Assembly (NCBI GenBank): GCA_016165875.1
Contig: JABBOT010000014.1
Location: forward strand, 4,888,093-4,952,092
Origin: Acanthopleura granulata
Taxonomy: Eukaryota > Mollusca > Polyplacophora > Chitonida > Chitonidae
Direction of reading: 5' to 3'
Length of the DNA stretch: 64,000 nt
Shown: positions 33,784 through 44,840 of the stretch, one piece after another
Layout of the letters: the number at the start of each line of letters is the position of its first letter
Position numbering within the stretch: position 1 is the first letter of the stretch
The notes under the pieces: model-generated
The model's input: the letters and a program-made list of their open reading frames with translations, nothing else
The model's database searches: none
Told to the model about the DNA's origin: nothing
Position numbers and translations under genes: made by a program

Positions 33784-36149
33784 ACGACCGAGTTTACCTT
33801 AACGGGAGGTCGGTTTTGACCGTTTACCTTGAATCGTTTACTCTGCATGTGGTAGTCTGTTTGTGCATATCGGAGTGTTTTGTTATCAGTTTTCCTTGAG
33901 ATTTGTTTATGTTGTCAAACGTCCGTGATCTCCTTTGAGAGCTGCTGGGATGGGTACAATTTGTCATCCATGTAAACTACATCGATCAGACACCGATTGT
34001 ATAGCTTCCCGTAAACCATGATGGATCTGCATCCTTCTGATGACATCGGCAAAGACATTAATTGTGGTTATCAAAAAGTGTGGAAAAGATATCCTTCACG
34101 TGAAAAAATCTTTGGCCTTTATCAGTTTGCTTTAATTTGTTAAGGTGAGTATATGTACCGCGTCTAGAATTTATTCTAGTCGGAATTGTGTAAGGCAAAA
34201 CATATTTCAGAAGGCCGTCTAGGCACCTGCTCATTTTTCGTTAGTTTCTACTGGAAAGTGACTTTAAAAGGGACGTCCCCCACTTGGCGGAGGAGTGCGA
34301 GATTCATTACCACTAGATTTATGCATTTACGGAAATGAAAGGAACTGGGAACTTTTACGACCTTGGGGACTAATTAATATGCCTGATAGTACAGGTGAGG
34401 TAGTGATGGGCAAAGGTGGCAGAAGGGCCTGCGGCGTTGGGCGCCGAACTGATGACTCTCGTTCCTTAATATCGAACAAGGGAAATCAGCGGGGGAAATG
34501 CATGTCATAAGCTTAATGAGATAATGGATTTCTCGACCAAACAAACAGGGGATGGTTGTTGCTTTACCGAAGGAAAGGTAGCTGGGTGAAATTATGAATC
34601 AAAGCAGAGTCAAACGGTGAGAAGGTCATTTCGCCACCTGTTTAATTTCTCTAATGGTGTAAGAACAACATGGCTAGCATCTCGACATACGTGAACATTT
34701 GACGTTTTCACCTTTGGCCACAGTTCGCGGCAGTGTTTCCATAACAGCATGTGACAGAATCGTAAATAATTAATATTAAATCAAAAGTTTAGGTATTTGT
34801 GTTCTAACATTACAGGAAAATGCCTGGTGAAGACAGAGAAGAGTTCGTCTGGTATTCAGCACAGGGCTCGCATCATGCCCCGACTAACGGCATTTCAGTC
34901 AATATGTCACACAATATTTATCGCGTTGTAAAATATCTGAGGCTACACCACGAGCTGTTCAAACCTATCGAAATCCAAATCCCCTGATACCTAATCTCTG
35001 TTAGTTATTAACTAATAATCATTCTATATGCAGTATGTCTGATGGTGAAACAGCAAGAACTGAGAACACACGCCGAAGTATAGCCCACGCCCCATCAATA
35101 TACTCTGAATCTTTTAATAGCCATTAAACTCTTCCAAGGAATGGAACCCAATAATTGTCAGGTATCCAGACGAGCAACTCAGTCATATATTTGGCAGTTA
35201 AACAGCGCACCTCCACACCAGCAGGATACAGGCGAACCATAAAGCTCTCCATCGATTAGCAGATCTGCTACTGATGCTGAAAACATTCGACGTCTATGTA
35301 ACCTTAACTGCAACTCTGTCCCCGGGTCCCTTTAACAAGCTCCAAAGCCAGGTGCCTGACCTTTACTGATGTCTTTGTCGTATTGTTTACATCTCTGAGT
35401 AAAAAGGGTCTTCACTTTTAGTGAGACATCGAGAACGCGTAATACTACAATGGTGAAAGGGTGTGTATACTTTGACTCCAGGAACACATGAACTACGAAA
35501 TATGACTCTCTCAGGCCTTCGGAAAAGTGGCCACATTTTTCTGAAAGTCATTTTCCTAAATTACTCTACTGCGGTCAGGATTTCAACACGGACTTAAATA
35601 TAAAAAAAGAGTTCAGTTTAGAAAATGACGCCCAAAGCTATAATAGCAAGACTCTTGTCATCAAAATAAATGACTAAGCATAATTTCAAAATTAAGAGAA
35701 CTCAGAAAAGGGAACTCCGAAAAGTCCTTCCAACCTTTAGCAAAGTTGTCGAAAGCTTAAGCCATGTGCTCCTTTGTTCTTCCCCGGGGCCAATTCCATA
35801 AAGCCATTTCAGTCTTCGGTCAAAACTTCAAACACGATTTTAGTGCTTATTTCGGGCTCTAGAAATTAAAATTTTCCCAACTTTAATCATATTATCATCA
35901 GACAACCCCGTTAGTTTCACATTAAGGTACACTGGAATGTATACCTAAAAAGTGTGTGTCTGGGCAACAGAGAAGTGTTAGACATGCTATATTGATTTTT
36001 GGGCTGGAAAGAGTGCTGACACTCCCTGACGTTATTTTGTATATTTCAAACCAGGTGCTTCGACATCCAAGCCAAAGTTCCGTATATACAGTTGTCTAAG
36101 GCCCACTCATTGTTAACGTAACATAAGACATAAACTACGCTGTCTCTGA
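33784..36149. other. Long gene-free stretch
   Basis: No recognisable exon, repeat or RNA gene; only short frames. Confidence 0.4.
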
Positions 36150-36294
36150 TTGGGCCAATCCTAGAGCCTCGGTGGACGTGATTGATTGTATACAGCTACA
36201 GAGCAAGCAAAGCCAGACGACTCCATTTGAGTTCCTGCTCCATGGTCGTGTGCAAGCCTTAACTTTCAGCTTCCAGTGGAACCCAGAGACCACG
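36150..36294 (+). promoter_or_regulatory. Candidate promoter and first non-coding exon
   Basis: A 'gattgggccaatc' palindrome (CCAAT box in both directions) at about 36148-36160 and a TATA-like 'tgtataca' at about 36188-36195 lie before a more GC-balanced block. The block ends in a consensus donor at 36294 (gagaccacg, gtaaga). The layout fits a promoter plus a 5' UTR exon whose coding exons would lie far downstream. No coding exon supports it. Confidence 0.2.
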
Positions 36295-37134
36295 GTAAGA
36301 TATTTAAAATTATAATTTTCTTGAATGTTTCTAATTTTACAGGCCTGTCAGTGTTTTTTTTTATATTTGAATCTGGTGAATAATTAGGTAGGAAACAAGC
36401 GTCCTCACACCAAGTTAAACTGGTGTGAGAATTGGGCATAACAGATACACGGGTCTTTACTATATATTTCTTATATCTGTTATAGAAGGAAATCGTGTTA
36501 TTGCATTGAAACTGATGATTTAGGAAGGCATAAACATCTCATACAATTTTCTTTACTATCAGGACCCAAACGTAAATACTATAAAGAGTAACACGCAAAA
36601 GTAACATATTCTTGATTAGGGTCACACATTATGACACGAAAGATAATGCGATGGACTGTACGTTGTGAATTGAAGACGCGTTTTATGTAAACCCAAATGT
36701 CACACTTATATGTGTAATTATTACACGTTGTTTCCACTCTAAAGTGCTTTTGTTGAAAACATATCGGACTTCATCTGTGTGTAAAAACTGGGATGCCTAT
36801 ACAATCAACAGAAGGAATGCTCTCTCGGTCCTCCGTTGGAAGCCGTATTCGAGGCTTGGATTTAAGACGATGATTGTAGTTGTTAGATCCATATAAATGT
36901 GCTTTGTTTTGTCGTCAAATTCTCTTGTAATAGACAAGAAAATTTAAGAAAAATCTACCTAAAACTTAGCGTGAATGCCAAGAATAGGATGAGACTGCAA
37001 ATTCAATCTTGAAAACTTTAGAAGAAATAAATTATTACGAGCTATACACTTTACACTTCATAAGCTACGAGTTAGGATTTAGCATGTTTGTTGAAAAAAA
37101 ATTTCGTGCGAAAGGGAAGTGTTTATGTTAAATA
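36295..37134. other. Gene-free stretch
   Basis: Nothing recognised; it would be intron if the candidate first exon before it is real. Confidence 0.35.
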
Positions 37135-37395
37135 GGGGGTTAATGCGCTTGTGCAGCGTAATGCCCCAGGCACCTTTCGGCAACGTTACTTCAATGTTGT
37201 TAGTTGTTGCCAAGCTAACTCAGCCTTCCTCTCCGGTTGTATGTGGGAAGGTCTACCAGCAACCTGCGGATAGTCGTGGCTTTGCCCTGGGCTCTGCCGG
37301 GTTTCCTCCCACCATAATGCTGGCCGCCGTCGTATAAGTGAAATATTCTTGAGTACGGCATAAAATTTATTTATGCACCAATCAAATAAATAAAT
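37135..37395 (+). mobile_element. SINE family 1, degenerate head
   Basis: Head 'ggggttaatgcgcttgtgcagcgtaatgccccagg' is eroded. Body 'tgtgggaaggtctaccagcaacctgcgga' and 'gggctctgccgggtttcctcccaccataatgctggccgcc' are well kept, as is the tail 'ataagtgaaatattcttgagtacggcataaaa'. A short 'tttatttatg' insertion interrupts the end. Confidence 0.88.
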
Positions 37396-38636
37396 ATCTT
37401 TTTGTGGAGGTACTACGATGATGAAGATTATAAATGAAAATATAAAATACTGCAGAAATCCTTATAACTGTACGCCAATACATTCAAGAAGTGGTCGAGC
37501 CTGGTCAAACTTATGTGTTTCACGGCAAGACCACTCGCCTTTAACCCAACGGAGCAGTGCCGGTTTGATCAAACTTTGCAATAATGAATATTTTTCTCCG
37601 CGTAATGGCGACTTTGGACCCAACTGTCCCCTTGTAATTGAAGAGCATTTGGTTCACCTGTTTGCCCACAAAGCGTCATGAGCAACAGGCTACATAGGTT
37701 TGATCCGAATTCCTTCCGACGGCAAATGCTCCCCATTCGAGTATCCTTTATACACTGCTTGCCGTTACTTACCATATGCATCTTCCCGGGCTCTCTTCGT
37801 TAGATTAGAGTGCCCCTAAAAGACACCCGAAACGCTGGCTGCAGCGGTATTTCCAGTGTAAACATGTGTTAACACAATTGTAAGAGAACTATTCCTTAAA
37901 TGACCTTAAAATACCATTTCAAAGAAAATAAAGAGTCTTCTTCCATTTCACTAATGATCTAATTCCGCCCGCAGTCGCGGACGTATTGACCTGATGACCA
38001 CCTGTTCAATATTTTTTCACGAACACTTAGAATTCTAATGGGAAGGCGCGTGTCTGGGAAATATCATGTCTTCGGACACATATTTGTAAACGTGAAATAC
38101 ACTGTCTTTGGAAAGTTCCAATAGACACCAAAAAAACAAAGCGTAATGCGAAGTCAAGTAAACCTACATACAACAATGCGATTATTGGCACCTACATAGT
38201 TGGACTTGTAGTTGAAACTGCTTATATTTTAATGACTCATTCACACAAGAAGGTCAATTTTGTTTAGATTCATTGTTTTCATTGTTCTCCGGACATTGAT
38301 GGAATAAGCGGTCAAAGACGCACTCACGTGTGGCTTTCAATAAAGCTCGATGTTGATCACCAGCCGTTCAACAATATGGTATTTTCATCATACTGGTCGC
38401 CAATATGGTAAAAATGGTCGCCATCATATAAGGGCAAAATACTGAGTATGGTGTTAAATAACGATAAAAAATATATGCTGTCCATTAGCGGTAAAGTATG
38501 GCCAACTGACACTATGACTTCCGACGGAAATTTTATTTTAGGTCTTCTTGACAATGGATGCAATGAAGCATAGGCCATGATAGAGTGAAACATGCCATGT
38601 CGCTAAGAGATAAGTTTAGGAGATGAGCTTTGTTCA
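37396..38636. other. Gene-free stretch
   Basis: No supported exon. Around 38400-38470 a very degenerate SINE tail may be present (gtcgccatcatataagggcaaaatactgagta). Confidence 0.35.
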
Positions 38637-38814
38637 TATTTATTTATTTATTTCATTGGTGTTTTACGCCGTACTCAAGAATATTTGACTTATACGACGG
38701 CAGCCAGCATTATGGTTGGAGGAAACCGGCCACCGCCCGGGGAAAACCCACGACCATCCGCAGGTTTATGGCAGATCTTCCTACGTATGGCCGGAGAGGA
38801 AGCCAGCATGAGCC
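38637..38814 (-). mobile_element. SINE family 1, 5'-truncated
   Basis: Inverted tail 'ttggtgttttacgccgtactcaagaatattt', body 'acgacggcagccagcattatgg', 'cccggggaaaacccacgacc' and 'ggccggagaggaagccagcatgagc'. It stops before the tRNA-like boxes. Confidence 0.88.
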
Positions 38815-39870
38815 GAAGAGGAATTCTTTGATTGGTCTGTAACGCCAAACTCCACACTTTTCGACAGGAGTGCAGGAGGTAAACCAGAAATCTTTGGCAA
38901 GGTACTGACGAAATTATGTATATGAACGCAATATACATCCTAATACAATACACTGATCATATTGGGGTTTTATATTTTTTGGCATCATTGTAAACCTTTA
39001 ATTTTGATTCATGACCAGTTATTTATGAACTTTTAATACATTTGTAGGGTAAATCCTACCTAGATGCAAATTTTATTTTTTTTAAACGAGATAATTTAAG
39101 AATCTAATAAATTTAATAACATCTTGGTAGGGTGGAGATTACATAGCCTGAACAAGAAAGAAGCTAAGGAATCAGGGATATGAAATCGTTTAGACCAACA
39201 CCCTGCAAGCGATTTCACAATATTGCCTCCGAGGGAATAAGGCGACCAATTTCTAACACAAATCGTCGTTTTTTGAGCAGTCTGAAATAAGTGACTTTTT
39301 ATTACACAATTCTCTTCGGGGATCTGCCATGGATTTAATCTAGTCCCTGAAACCTTTGCAAATTGTTCATATAACTGCAACACTATTTACTTTCAAACCT
39401 AAGAAAACTGTTTCATAAACTTGTCCGAAAATACCACGCATGTCGTAAGGCGTCTATTCCAGTCAGTTGACTCTAAATGCCAGCAAATCATTACTTTTAA
39501 CTAGTTGGAGTTGGAGGTTCAAATCCTTTAATCTTGGGATAACTTCCAGACAGTGTAGCACAATATCAAACCATAAAGCTATATTTCTTTCTTTCTTTAT
39601 AAATTCGTTGGTGTTTTATTCCGTACTCCAGACCATATTGCTATAAGCTTTCACAAAAATACTTCCACAGTTCTCCCGCTCTCGTTGCTTAAGGGCACAT
39701 TGTGACAACAAACGTTAGGTACACCGTTTGCAGACACTAGCTTTCGTCGAAGACATCTTTTTTTTCATCCAAATGGTGCGCACACGTGCACGTAACACAT
39801 GGGAAAGTTCTTTAGTAACTTGCTAATGGTAGATTCTTTATCCCGGGCACTCCGAAGTCCTCCATGTACA
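38815..39870. other. Gene-free stretch with a SINE tail trace
   Basis: At about 39590-39635 'tttctttctttat' is followed by 'ttcgttggtgttttattccgtactcc', the inverted tail of the local SINEs. Otherwise nothing. Confidence 0.35.
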
Positions 39871-40075
39871 CAAATGGTTGCCATCGCATAGTTGGACAGT
39901 TCTTGATTTTTTTAAATGCATACACACATAAATAAATAACACTTCACAAATACAAACATATCAAATCCGGTGTTCTCAATGTATACAATTGGTTGCCATC
40001 GCGTAGTTGAACAGTTTTTGGTTTTTTTAAATGCATATATAGATAAATAAATAACATTTTCACAAATACAGTGAT
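39871..40075 (+). repeat. Tandem duplication, two units of ~115 bp
   Basis: 'aatggttgccatcgcatagttggacagttcttg' and 'aattggttgccatcgcgtagttgaacagttttt' open the two units. Both continue with 'ttttttaaatgcata..a.a.aaataaataaca'. Confidence 0.8.
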
Positions 40076-40934
40076 AAACAACAAAACAGATAATTATGCC
40101 TGTATTTAAGCCAAAGCGAAGTTCTCTAATTTGCTGCAAACATAGTTGTATATCAAAAGTTCAAGCAGGGACTGGATTTGGCGCACATCATGGACGAGAA
40201 TGAAGCCACTGTCAAAACAAATCGTGATGATCAGGAATTTCTAAAGCAGAACAAAACAACGGCCCACCCTTCCAGCGTAACAATCTTACGGTCATTTACT
40301 TTTGACGGTACAAAAGGGGAAGCGAGTGAACTCTGACCACAAGAGATCAAAGAGGACAACAGATTACTGGTCAAAACAATGACGTATCCAGCGGGCACGA
40401 TGTCTCATTTGTAACCATATCGTGTTGACTTGATGGAAATTTACCCGCAGATGGCTTTCTAACTTTTGGAGTTTCCTTGAGACTAGACATGTGTACGGGA
40501 GAGCGCTGAACATGAAACAAAGACTGTTGCGTCTCTTCCCCGAGTTTGACACGCACCAATGGTGTAGGCGAATTCGCCTGAAATGAAGCAATGGAAAGAT
40601 CGAACAATTAATATCGGTGCGTCAAACAGTGGAAAACTGAAGGAGTGAAGTATAAAGCTTTGTGGCCTTCTCCTTCATTCCCGGAGTGTGTCACACTTTT
40701 CGGTTGATATGCACTCATAAAAATCTTAGCTAGTGCAAATGTACTGCAGCGCCACAGTATGAAACGGTTTTTCACTGCCATGTTAAGCCTTTGTGTCGCC
40801 CCATTAAAATCTACCATTAGTCACGTGCAGATTTAGAAAACTTGTTTGATTTTAGAGGAAAGGGAGAAATGATGGCTGTTTTTCGTCTAGATGAGAGCCA
40901 ACAATGTACATATATATCTACCGAGTGATAGAGT
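40076..40934. other. Gene-free stretch
   Basis: No supported exon; overlapping short frames at 40364-40817 show no motif. Confidence 0.35.
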
Positions 40935-42060
40935 GCTCGTACATACTCATTTTTGTCTCAGTACAGGTGGTCCCATCATGATACAGTGCACACACAGTTT
41001 TGTTTCTATACAGAAGTCGCATCGTGATACAGTGTACTCTCATATTCAGTTTTATGTGTGTACATGTACGTGGTCCCACCTTAACACAGTGGGCGTGCCA
41101 AATCAGTTTTGTGCCTGTACATGCAGGTGGTCGCATCGTGATAAATTGCGCACATATAGTCAGTTTTATGTCTGTACAGGTGCCCGCATTGTGATACAGT
41201 GCGCCTACAAATTCAGTTTTGTGCTTGTGCAGGTGGCCGCATCGTGATTCGGTGCGTGCATATACTCAATTTTATGTCTGTACATGTAGGTGCTCGCACC
41301 TTAATACAATGGGCGTGCCTACCCAATTTTGTGTCTGTGCATGCAGGCGGTTGCATCGTGAAAAACAGTGCGTACATACTCAGTTTTGTCTCTGTATAGG
41401 TGGTCGCTTTGTGATACAGAGCGCCTATATGTTAGTTTTGTGTCTGTACATGCAGGTAGTCGCTTCATGATACAGTTCGCGCACACACACTCAATTTTGT
41501 GTTTGTACATGCAGGTGGTGGCATTGTGAAACAAAGCGCGTACATACTCCGTTTTGTCTCTGCATAGGTGATCGCATCGTGATAGAGTGTGCCCATATGC
41601 TCAGTTTTGTGTCAGTGCATGCAGGTGGTCACATCGTGAAACAGAGCGCGTACATACTCAGTTTTATCTCTGCATAGATGGTGACACGGTGCGCCTATAT
41701 GCTCAGTTTTGCCTCTGTACATGCAGATAGTCGCCTCATCATACAGTGAGCGCACAAATTCAGTTTTATGTCTGTGTATGTATGTGCTTGCACCTTAATA
41801 CAGTGGGGGTGCCTACTCAATTTTGTACCTGTACAGGTTGTCGCATCGTGTTACAGTGCGTCTACATGCACAGTTTTGTGCTTGTGGAGGTGGTCGCATC
41901 GTGTTACAGTGCGTCTACATGCACAGTTTTGTGCTTGTGGAGGTGGTCGCATCGTGATAGAGTGTCTCTACATGCTCAGTATTTTTTTTTGTTCATGAAG
42001 GTTGTAGCATCGTGATACGGTGTGCGTACATACTCAATTTTGTGTCTGAACAGGTAGGCG
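40935..42060 (+). repeat. Minisatellite, ~21 units of ~55 bp
   Basis: Each unit reads approximately 'ggtcgcatcgtgatacagtg', then 'cgc.tacatactcagttttgtgtctgtacatgca'. The 'cagttttgt' core recurs about 21 times between 40950 and 42030 at spacings of about 44 to 60 bases. Some units carry 'accttaatacaatgggcgtgcc' in place of 'atcgtgatacagtgcgc' (about 41071, 41297, 41791), which suggests a higher-order arrangement. Two adjacent units at 41838-41956 are identical over at least 50 bases. Unit drift leaves open frames (VAS, HRD, TVLCLW patterns) on both strands; these are not genes. Confidence 0.93.
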
Positions 42061-43406
42061 GTCAGACTTCAAGTCAGTTGATCTTACGTAGGTAAAGTCA
42101 GGTAAGGTTAATTGGAGATCAGTTGGCATCCAATAACAGGACATGCACAATAAGATCACCTGTGTAGATCAAACACTGGGTTACACGTGGGAAGGTTGGT
42201 CAGATACTTGACAAAGATAAAGGGTTTATTCCAGGCACCCGGTATCTCTCGACATGTGTGCCAGCAGAAATATGTTTAAATGAATGGATGACTGAAACTT
42301 GAGGTCATATTACCAGTGGTGAGAAATGTGTTTGAATACAGCGTTAGACATCAACGGCCGTGGTAATTAAGTGAGGAATACATTTTCCTTGTATTAAGAA
42401 AGTCACAACGGAAGTCGGAAGAATCCAAGAGATCCTTTATTCTTGTGCTGAAGATGCTTCTTTACGATAAATACATCTGCCTTTAAGACAATTCGGACTT
42501 GCCTTCATCAACCTTACTGGCATTCGAAGTTATGTATCGTCCACACCATTATGAGAAAATATCTCGGTTCTTTCTGATACGCTGTCGCTTGAGACATTCC
42601 TCTCAGGCACGGTAAGCTAAACACGGTCTACACGCCCGGACATTCGATAGGGCTTCATTATCGATTGACACAACTGGACGAAAAGCGCCCAAACGTGGAT
42701 ACACGATACGCAACAAAACAGCTGACTCTCCTAAACGCGACGTCGTCTGATAGTTATCGAGATGACTATGGGGGTAAACATATCATTGTGCTAACCGCTG
42801 GGGATTTCCTGTGAAGTCCGACTTTCCGTTATGAGAAATTAACCCCAGACATGCCTCATGTCTATTCGATACTTCTCAATTAAGGACACTGCCAGCCAAC
42901 CTGTCTGGCTAGTGAAGGCTTTGGTTCTGGACTCAGATTACAGAGAAAAAACGGTTAAGATTTGTAATTTTCAGTCGTAATTGTGACGTAGTTGCAAATA
43001 ACTATGTTCTTGACACACTGGGCTTATAAGCTGGAACTTGCTAACACCGTGAGTTTAAAGGAAGGCGGTTGGCAATCAGCCAATCGGATATGGTCTTCTG
43101 TAAGTGTATCACACCCACCGTTATGGTGCAAGGTTTCCCCGCGGCCTTGTAATTGATAGTGTTAAGTGGACGGTAGATAAAGAGTATGGCCTTCGTCTAT
43201 CGTCTCGTTTGAGATGAATTATCCCGTCTGGCCAACTGAAACTTTTTACTGGAATAACATGCACTGGCCATGTGTTCATTTCCCTCTTCTGCTGGTTTGC
43301 CCATCTACCGTGTTTTTTTTTTTTTTGTACGGAACTATTTTCTTGTCAGGTACAGGTAATTTCATGACATGGTCCCAGGATCATGAAGCTGTTTTAAACC
43401 TAGGCG
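42061..43406. other. Gene-free stretch
   Basis: No recognised exon. A T14 run lies at 43313-43326. Confidence 0.4.
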
Positions 43407-43486
43407 TCGAAACCGACATTCGTATGCCAGCCGTCAACCAAAAATGGGATTTCCGGGTCAATAATCGCAAGACCAGTTTCCAATGG
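43407..43486 (-). repeat. Dispersed repeat R2, copy 3
   Basis: Read on the minus strand: 'ggaaactggtcttgcgatta', 'gacccggaaatcccattttt' and 'ggttgacggctggcatacg', matching 23029-23105 and 1021-1090. Confidence 0.6.
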
Positions 43487-44277
43487 CGACAGAATCAAAC
43501 TAAGTCATGACTTGTAGTATTAATCCTGGTCATAGGTCTATGACAACTGTTAACATCGCAATAAAAACCCCTTAGGGTAGGTCACAGTTTTAGTTGTTTT
43601 GATGTTAAGAACACGTGTAAGTCAGGTTTGTGACCCTGGGGAATGGGGGGGGGGGTGAGAAACAGTTGTATGGGCACCACTATCGGCGTGGAAAAATGAT
43701 AAACCAATGACTTGTTCAACTCTCAGACAGCGACAGGCCTTACAAAAGATCACACAGAGAGAGACGAAGACGCTGGGATAAGTTCTATACACACATTTGA
43801 ACAAAATAGACAAATAGTACACCGAAGAATAATAAGAAAAACAATACAGATAATTACAAAATATTTATAGTTTGTTACTGAAGAGCCCAAATCCAGATGG
43901 AATATTCCGACTTCCAAAGGTGAATCAATCCACGCATATATAGAATCCACAGTTCTTGGGGATTCTCGAATCGAAGGATGACAGTCCTGTAAGTAACAAA
44001 CAGCAGTGGGCATGGTACGCCGACGAGGGTTTTAATATCCAACTCCCTGGCAAGATGCAATTTTCCAGGGCGGACGGGTTGGCAATAGCGTCCATGATGC
44101 CGAGCTGGCGGTGTATGTTTTAGTCCTCGCACATGTACACAGAGTCACTTTCAAGGTAAATTTTGATGACATGTACGTAACCGTGCAAAGAGACAAAGAG
44201 TGATACAAGCTCTCAAAGAACGTCTCAGAAAAACAGCAAGTGGTGCTATGCTATCATCAAATTATTGCTTTTTAAGT
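43487..44277. other. Gene-free stretch
   Basis: No recognised element; a G9 run lies at about 43647-43656. Confidence 0.35.
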
Positions 44278-44555
44278 CATTTATTTTGATTGATGTTTTA
44301 CGCCGTACTCAAAAATATTTCATTTATACGTCGGCGGCCAGCATTGTGGTGGGAAGAAACCGTGCAGAGCCCGGGGGAAACCCACGACCATCCTCAGGTT
44401 GCTGGCAGACTTTCCCACGTAGGGCGGAGAGGAAGCCAGCATAAGCTGAACTTGAACTCATAGCGACCGCACTGGTGGGAGGCTTCGGTTCATTGCGCTT
44501 CTGTCCATAGACAGCACCTGCTAGCGCACTAACCGACTGAGCCATGGAGGCCCCT
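44278..44555 (-). mobile_element. SINE family 1, full length
   Basis: From the plus strand: tail 'gatgttttacgccgtactca', 'acgtcggcggccagcattgtgg', 'gcagagcccgggggaaaccc', 'cccacgtagggcggagagg', then inverted B box 'gaacttgaactc' and inverted A box 'gcgcactaaccgactgagcc', ending 'atggaggcccc'. Both RNA polymerase III boxes are present. Confidence 0.93.
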
Positions 44556-44567
44556 GTTTATCAAGTG

Positions 44568-44840
44568 TTCTGACAACTTTAAGTAACTCTACATCAGTGG
44601 CGTGTAATAAATTGCAATTACAATCCCTGGATTTCTCACCCCAGCTGTGCCTAAGCCAGGATGCCGGGGGGCGGAGTAAATTGTTAAACTAATGAACAAT
44701 TTTTTTTTCTCTCAGATAAAGAGTTTAGAGTAAAACCTGAGTTAAAATAGCAAAATGTCTGATTTCACTGAGGACATATGACCATTCACCAGTTATCACA
44801 CTGCCGTAACTGAACTGGTTTTTACCCACCATGCTGTAGT
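44568..44840 (+). repeat. Dispersed repeat R1, copy 2
   Basis: 'catcagtggcgtgtaataaattgcaatta' and, further on, 'gaccattcaccagttatcacactg' match copies 1 and 3 in the same order. Confidence 0.5.

Noticed and set aside
40891..42015. Many overlapping ORFs on both strands
   Set aside because: They are translations of the minisatellite; no frame is favoured.
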